Shown here: one piece after another, positions 62,002 to 64,000 of the stretch | How positions within the stretch are numbered: the first letter of the stretch is position 1 | How the letters are laid out: each line of letters starts with the position of its first letter | NCBI RefSeq assembly: GCF_014639235.1 | Contig: NZ_BMFU01000018.1 | Span: 1-64,000 of the forward strand | DNA from: Paenibacillus silvae | GTDB lineage: Bacteria; Bacillota; Bacilli; Paenibacillales; Paenibacillaceae | DNA length: 64,000 bases | Direction of reading: 5' to 3' | Position numbers and translations under genes: made by a program | The notes under the pieces: model-generated | What the model saw: only the letters and a program-made list of their open reading frames with translations | What the model was told of the DNA's origin: nothing | Database searches by the model: none

Positions 62002-64000
62002 ACGGTCACCTCCACTTGCTGTACCTGCAGACTGCATGCCGTCCAGTCCACCGAGCTGCGTCCGACCATCAGCTTGAATTCACCCGGTTCTACGATGGAC
62101 TGGAGACGGGAGTCGATCAGGGCTAGATGTTCCTTATGCACAGGGAACGTCACTGTACGAGTCTCCCCTGGCTCCAGATGGATTTTGCGAAAACCTTTCA
62201 ATGATATCTCTGCCCGGGTGACAGAAGCCGACACATCGGTGATGTACAGCTGCACAACCTCTTTGCCTGCCACTTCTCCAATGTTCGTAACCTCCACTTG
62301 CACCTCGGCCTGCTCATCTGGCCCGATGACCTCCGGGGTAACTCTCACGTTGTCATACTTGAATTGCGTATAGCTCAGCCCATGTCCAAACGCGTACTGC
62401 GGCGCAAGGTCCATCTCCAGATACCTTTTGCCGCGCGTCCGCTTGGCATGATAGTACACGGGAAGCTGTCCCTCATGCTTGGGAATGGAAACCGTCAGAC
62501 GACCGGATGGATTCACATCCCCGAACAGGATATCCGCAACGGCATTTCCACCCTCCTGCCCCGGGTACCACGCTTCCACAATCGCTGGGATATGCTCGTC
62601 AATCCAAGGCTCGGCAATCGGGCGTCCATTAATATAGACCACAACAACCGGTTTCCCCAGTTTATATACTTCCTGCACCAGTTCCAGCTGCACCCCCATC
62701 AGATTCAATGACGAGCGGTCAATGCCTTCCCCGCATTCCATGTCATTCCACGGATCATCTGTCACCACAGACGCACCCGTGCGCAGATCAATCGTACCTT
62801 CGCCAAAATCACGCGCACTTGATCCGCCCATGACCATGACGATCACATCTGCCTGCTCGGCAAAAGCAAGCGCCTGCGGGAATCCTTCTCTTGAATCTCC
62901 CTTGATGCGGCATCCGGGTGCGTACAGCACCTGATCCGAACTGGCTCCAAGCTTGCGTTTAATACCATCCAGCACCGTGACAATCTGCTCCCTTGGCTGT
63001 GGTGACGTATAGTCTCCAAGCTGGTTATACATATGATTGGCGTTCGGCCCGATGACAGCCAGTTTAATGCCTTGTGCAGCAAGCGGGAGCACATTGCCTT
63101 CATTTTTCAGCAGTACGATGCCCTCTTGTGCCACTTCTCTCGCAAGCTGCACATGCTCCTCACAGCCAATCACACGTTCAGCAAAATCAGGATCAACATA
63201 TGGCTGCTCGAACAAGCCCAGCCTGAATTTCTTCTCCAGCACCCGCTGTACAGCCAGGTCCAGCTCCTTCTCCTCCAATAAACCCTGCTCCAGTGCCTGT
63301 GCCAGATGTTTGCGGTACATGAAACCCGACATTTCCATATCTACACCTGCCCGAAGAGACTGTGCTACAGCCTGTTCGCCGTTCTCAGCCGTGTTATGTC
63401 CGTTCACCAGCATCTGAATGGCTCCAAAATCCGTAATTACAAATCCGTCAAAGCCCCACTCCTCCCGCAAAAGGTCATGAAGCAGATACGTACTGGACGT
63501 ACAGGGTACGCCATCAATCTCGTTATAAGCGGTCATGACCGAGCAGGCTCCGGCTTCCACTGCTTGTTTGAACGGCAGCAGATCGATCTCATGCAGCTCA
63601 CGCATGCCCATGTGCACAGGTGCTGCGTTGCGTCCTCCCTCCGAGCTGCCGTATGCTGCAAAATGTTTAAGTGTCGCCACTACGGTATGGTTGGAATCCA
63701 GGCGTTCCCCCTGCAATCCGTAGATCGCTTCCACGGCAAACTGCCCGATCAGATACGGGTCCTCGGCAAAACATTCCTCCGTCCGTCCCCATCTCGGGTC
63801 ACGCACGACATCCAGCACTGGAGAATACGTGGCTGCGCCGCCCTGACTCCGGGTCTCCACAGCAATCGCCTCACACATACTGTGATACAGCTCGGTATTC
63901 CACGTACTGCCTACTGTCAGCGGTACAGGAAAAACCGTTGAACCAATCGCCATATGCCCGTGGGAGCACTCTTCTCCGAACAGAATCGGAATCCCCAAAC
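61998..64000 (-). CDS. GH3 family beta-glycosidase (5' end beyond the window)
   Basis: The C-terminal 666 or more residues of a GH3 enzyme; the start lies beyond position 64000. Seen are RDPRWGRTEECFAEDPYL, the KHFAAYGSSEGGRN segment, and the nucleophile Asp in GFVITDFGAIQMLV (SDW-type motif). The second GH3 domain follows (GKPVVVVYINGRPIAEPW), then a C-terminal fibronectin III-like domain (VQVEVTNIGEVAGKEVVQLY). Members act as beta-glucosidases, beta-xylosidases or related exo-enzymes; context with GH38 suggests a mannose-containing glycan. It overlaps the GH38 gene by 4 bases. Confidence 0.92.
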   Translation of the reverse strand, partial: LGIPILFGEECSHGHMAIGSTVFPVPLTVGSTWNTELYHSMCEAIAVETRSQGGAATYSPVLDVVRDPRWGRTEECFAEDPYLIGQFAVEAIYGLQGERLDSNHTVVATLKHFAAYGSSEGGRNAAPVHMGMRELHEIDLLPFKQAVEAGACSVMTAYNEIDGVPCTSSTYLLHDLLREEWGFDGFVITDFGAIQMLVNGHNTAENGEQAVAQSLRAGVDMEMSGFMYRKHLAQALEQGLLEEKELDLAVQRVLEKKFRLGLFEQPYVDPDFAERVIGCEEHVQLAREVAQEGIVLLKNEGNVLPLAAQGIKLAVIGPNANHMYNQLGDYTSPQPREQIVTVLDGIKRKLGASSDQVLYAPGCRIKGDSREGFPQALAFAEQADVIVMVMGGSSARDFGEGTIDLRTGASVVTDDPWNDMECGEGIDRSSLNLMGVQLELVQEVYKLGKPVVVVYINGRPIAEPWIDEHIPAIVEAWYPGQEGGNAVADILFGDVNPSGRLTVSIPKHEGQLPVYYHAKRTRGKRYLEMDLAPQYAFGHGLSYTQFKYDNVRVTPEVIGPDEQAEVQVEVTNIGEVAGKEVVQLYITDVSASVTRAEISLKGFRKIHLEPGETRTVTFPVHKEHLALIDSRLQSIVEPGEFKLMVGRSSVDWTACSLQVQQVEVTV

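Overview
The window looks like a chromosomal segment of a Paenibacillus-type Firmicute. Base composition is mixed and near 50% GC by eye. Many genes start with GTG or TTG behind strong GGAGG-type ribosome binding sites. Gene content fits the genus: YesM/YesN two-component systems beside carbohydrate ABC transporters, an S-layer homology protein, several glycoside hydrolases, a bacillithiol-type YtxJ protein and CcpA-type cre sites. The genus is inferred from these traits, not from a marker gene. The left edge stops just short of an rRNA operon lying further left on the minus strand; its leader and two promoters are inside the window.

Layout. 1-511: rRNA leader and promoters. 512-10523 (minus): a GNAT acetyltransferase, then a pectin-type module of GH105 hydrolase, lipoprotein sugar receptor, two permeases and a YesM/YesN two-component pair, with cre sites before the GH105 and receptor genes. 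10889-17826: a soluble chemoreceptor-like protein, an exo/endonuclease-phosphatase, and a coupled SWIM zinc-finger/SNF2 helicase pair. 17955-23172 (minus): a small secreted coiled-coil protein and an aryl-beta-glucoside PTS operon (antiterminator, IIBCA, GH1) with a RAT/terminator antitermination switch before both the antiterminator and the PTS gene. 23459-29580 (plus): udk, csaA, and a two-gene cell-surface operon (SLH protein plus a 1121-residue secreted protein) containing an AT-rich patch across the gene junction.

29767-35185 (minus): a five-gene nickel/peptide-type ABC importer behind a cobalamin riboswitch with its own terminator. 35312-37640: a divergent AraC regulator and GH4 alpha-galactosidase. 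37710-41968: an RnfD-like membrane protein, ApbE flavin transferase and FMN-binding protein (a flavinylation/electron-transfer module), divergent from an OmpR-type two-component system. 42058-51750 (minus): a complete kdp potassium-ATPase operon. It has a 28-codon miniprotein gene and kdpF at its head, a sensor made of two tandem KdpD N-terminal modules, a separate membrane histidine kinase, and KdpE. A direct-repeat site upstream resembles the E. coli KdpE operator.

52004-56825: a HTH/ImmA-IrrE metalloprotease paired with an unrecognised protein, a membrane-anchored YtxJ variant, an unknown protein with an acidic and a KA-rich linker, a PhnB-like VOC protein and a small HTH protein. 57041-64000 (minus): two TIM-barrel sugar isomerase/epimerase-like genes, a GH38 alpha-mannosidase and a GH3 glycosidase cut by the right edge.

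Much of the window serves uptake and breakdown of plant or fungal glycans. The least ordinary parts are the doubled KdpD sensor with its miniprotein, the cobalamin-controlled Nik-type importer, the flavinylation module, the AT-rich surface-protein patch, and the HTH-metalloprotease pair. No tRNA, CRISPR array or transposase was seen.
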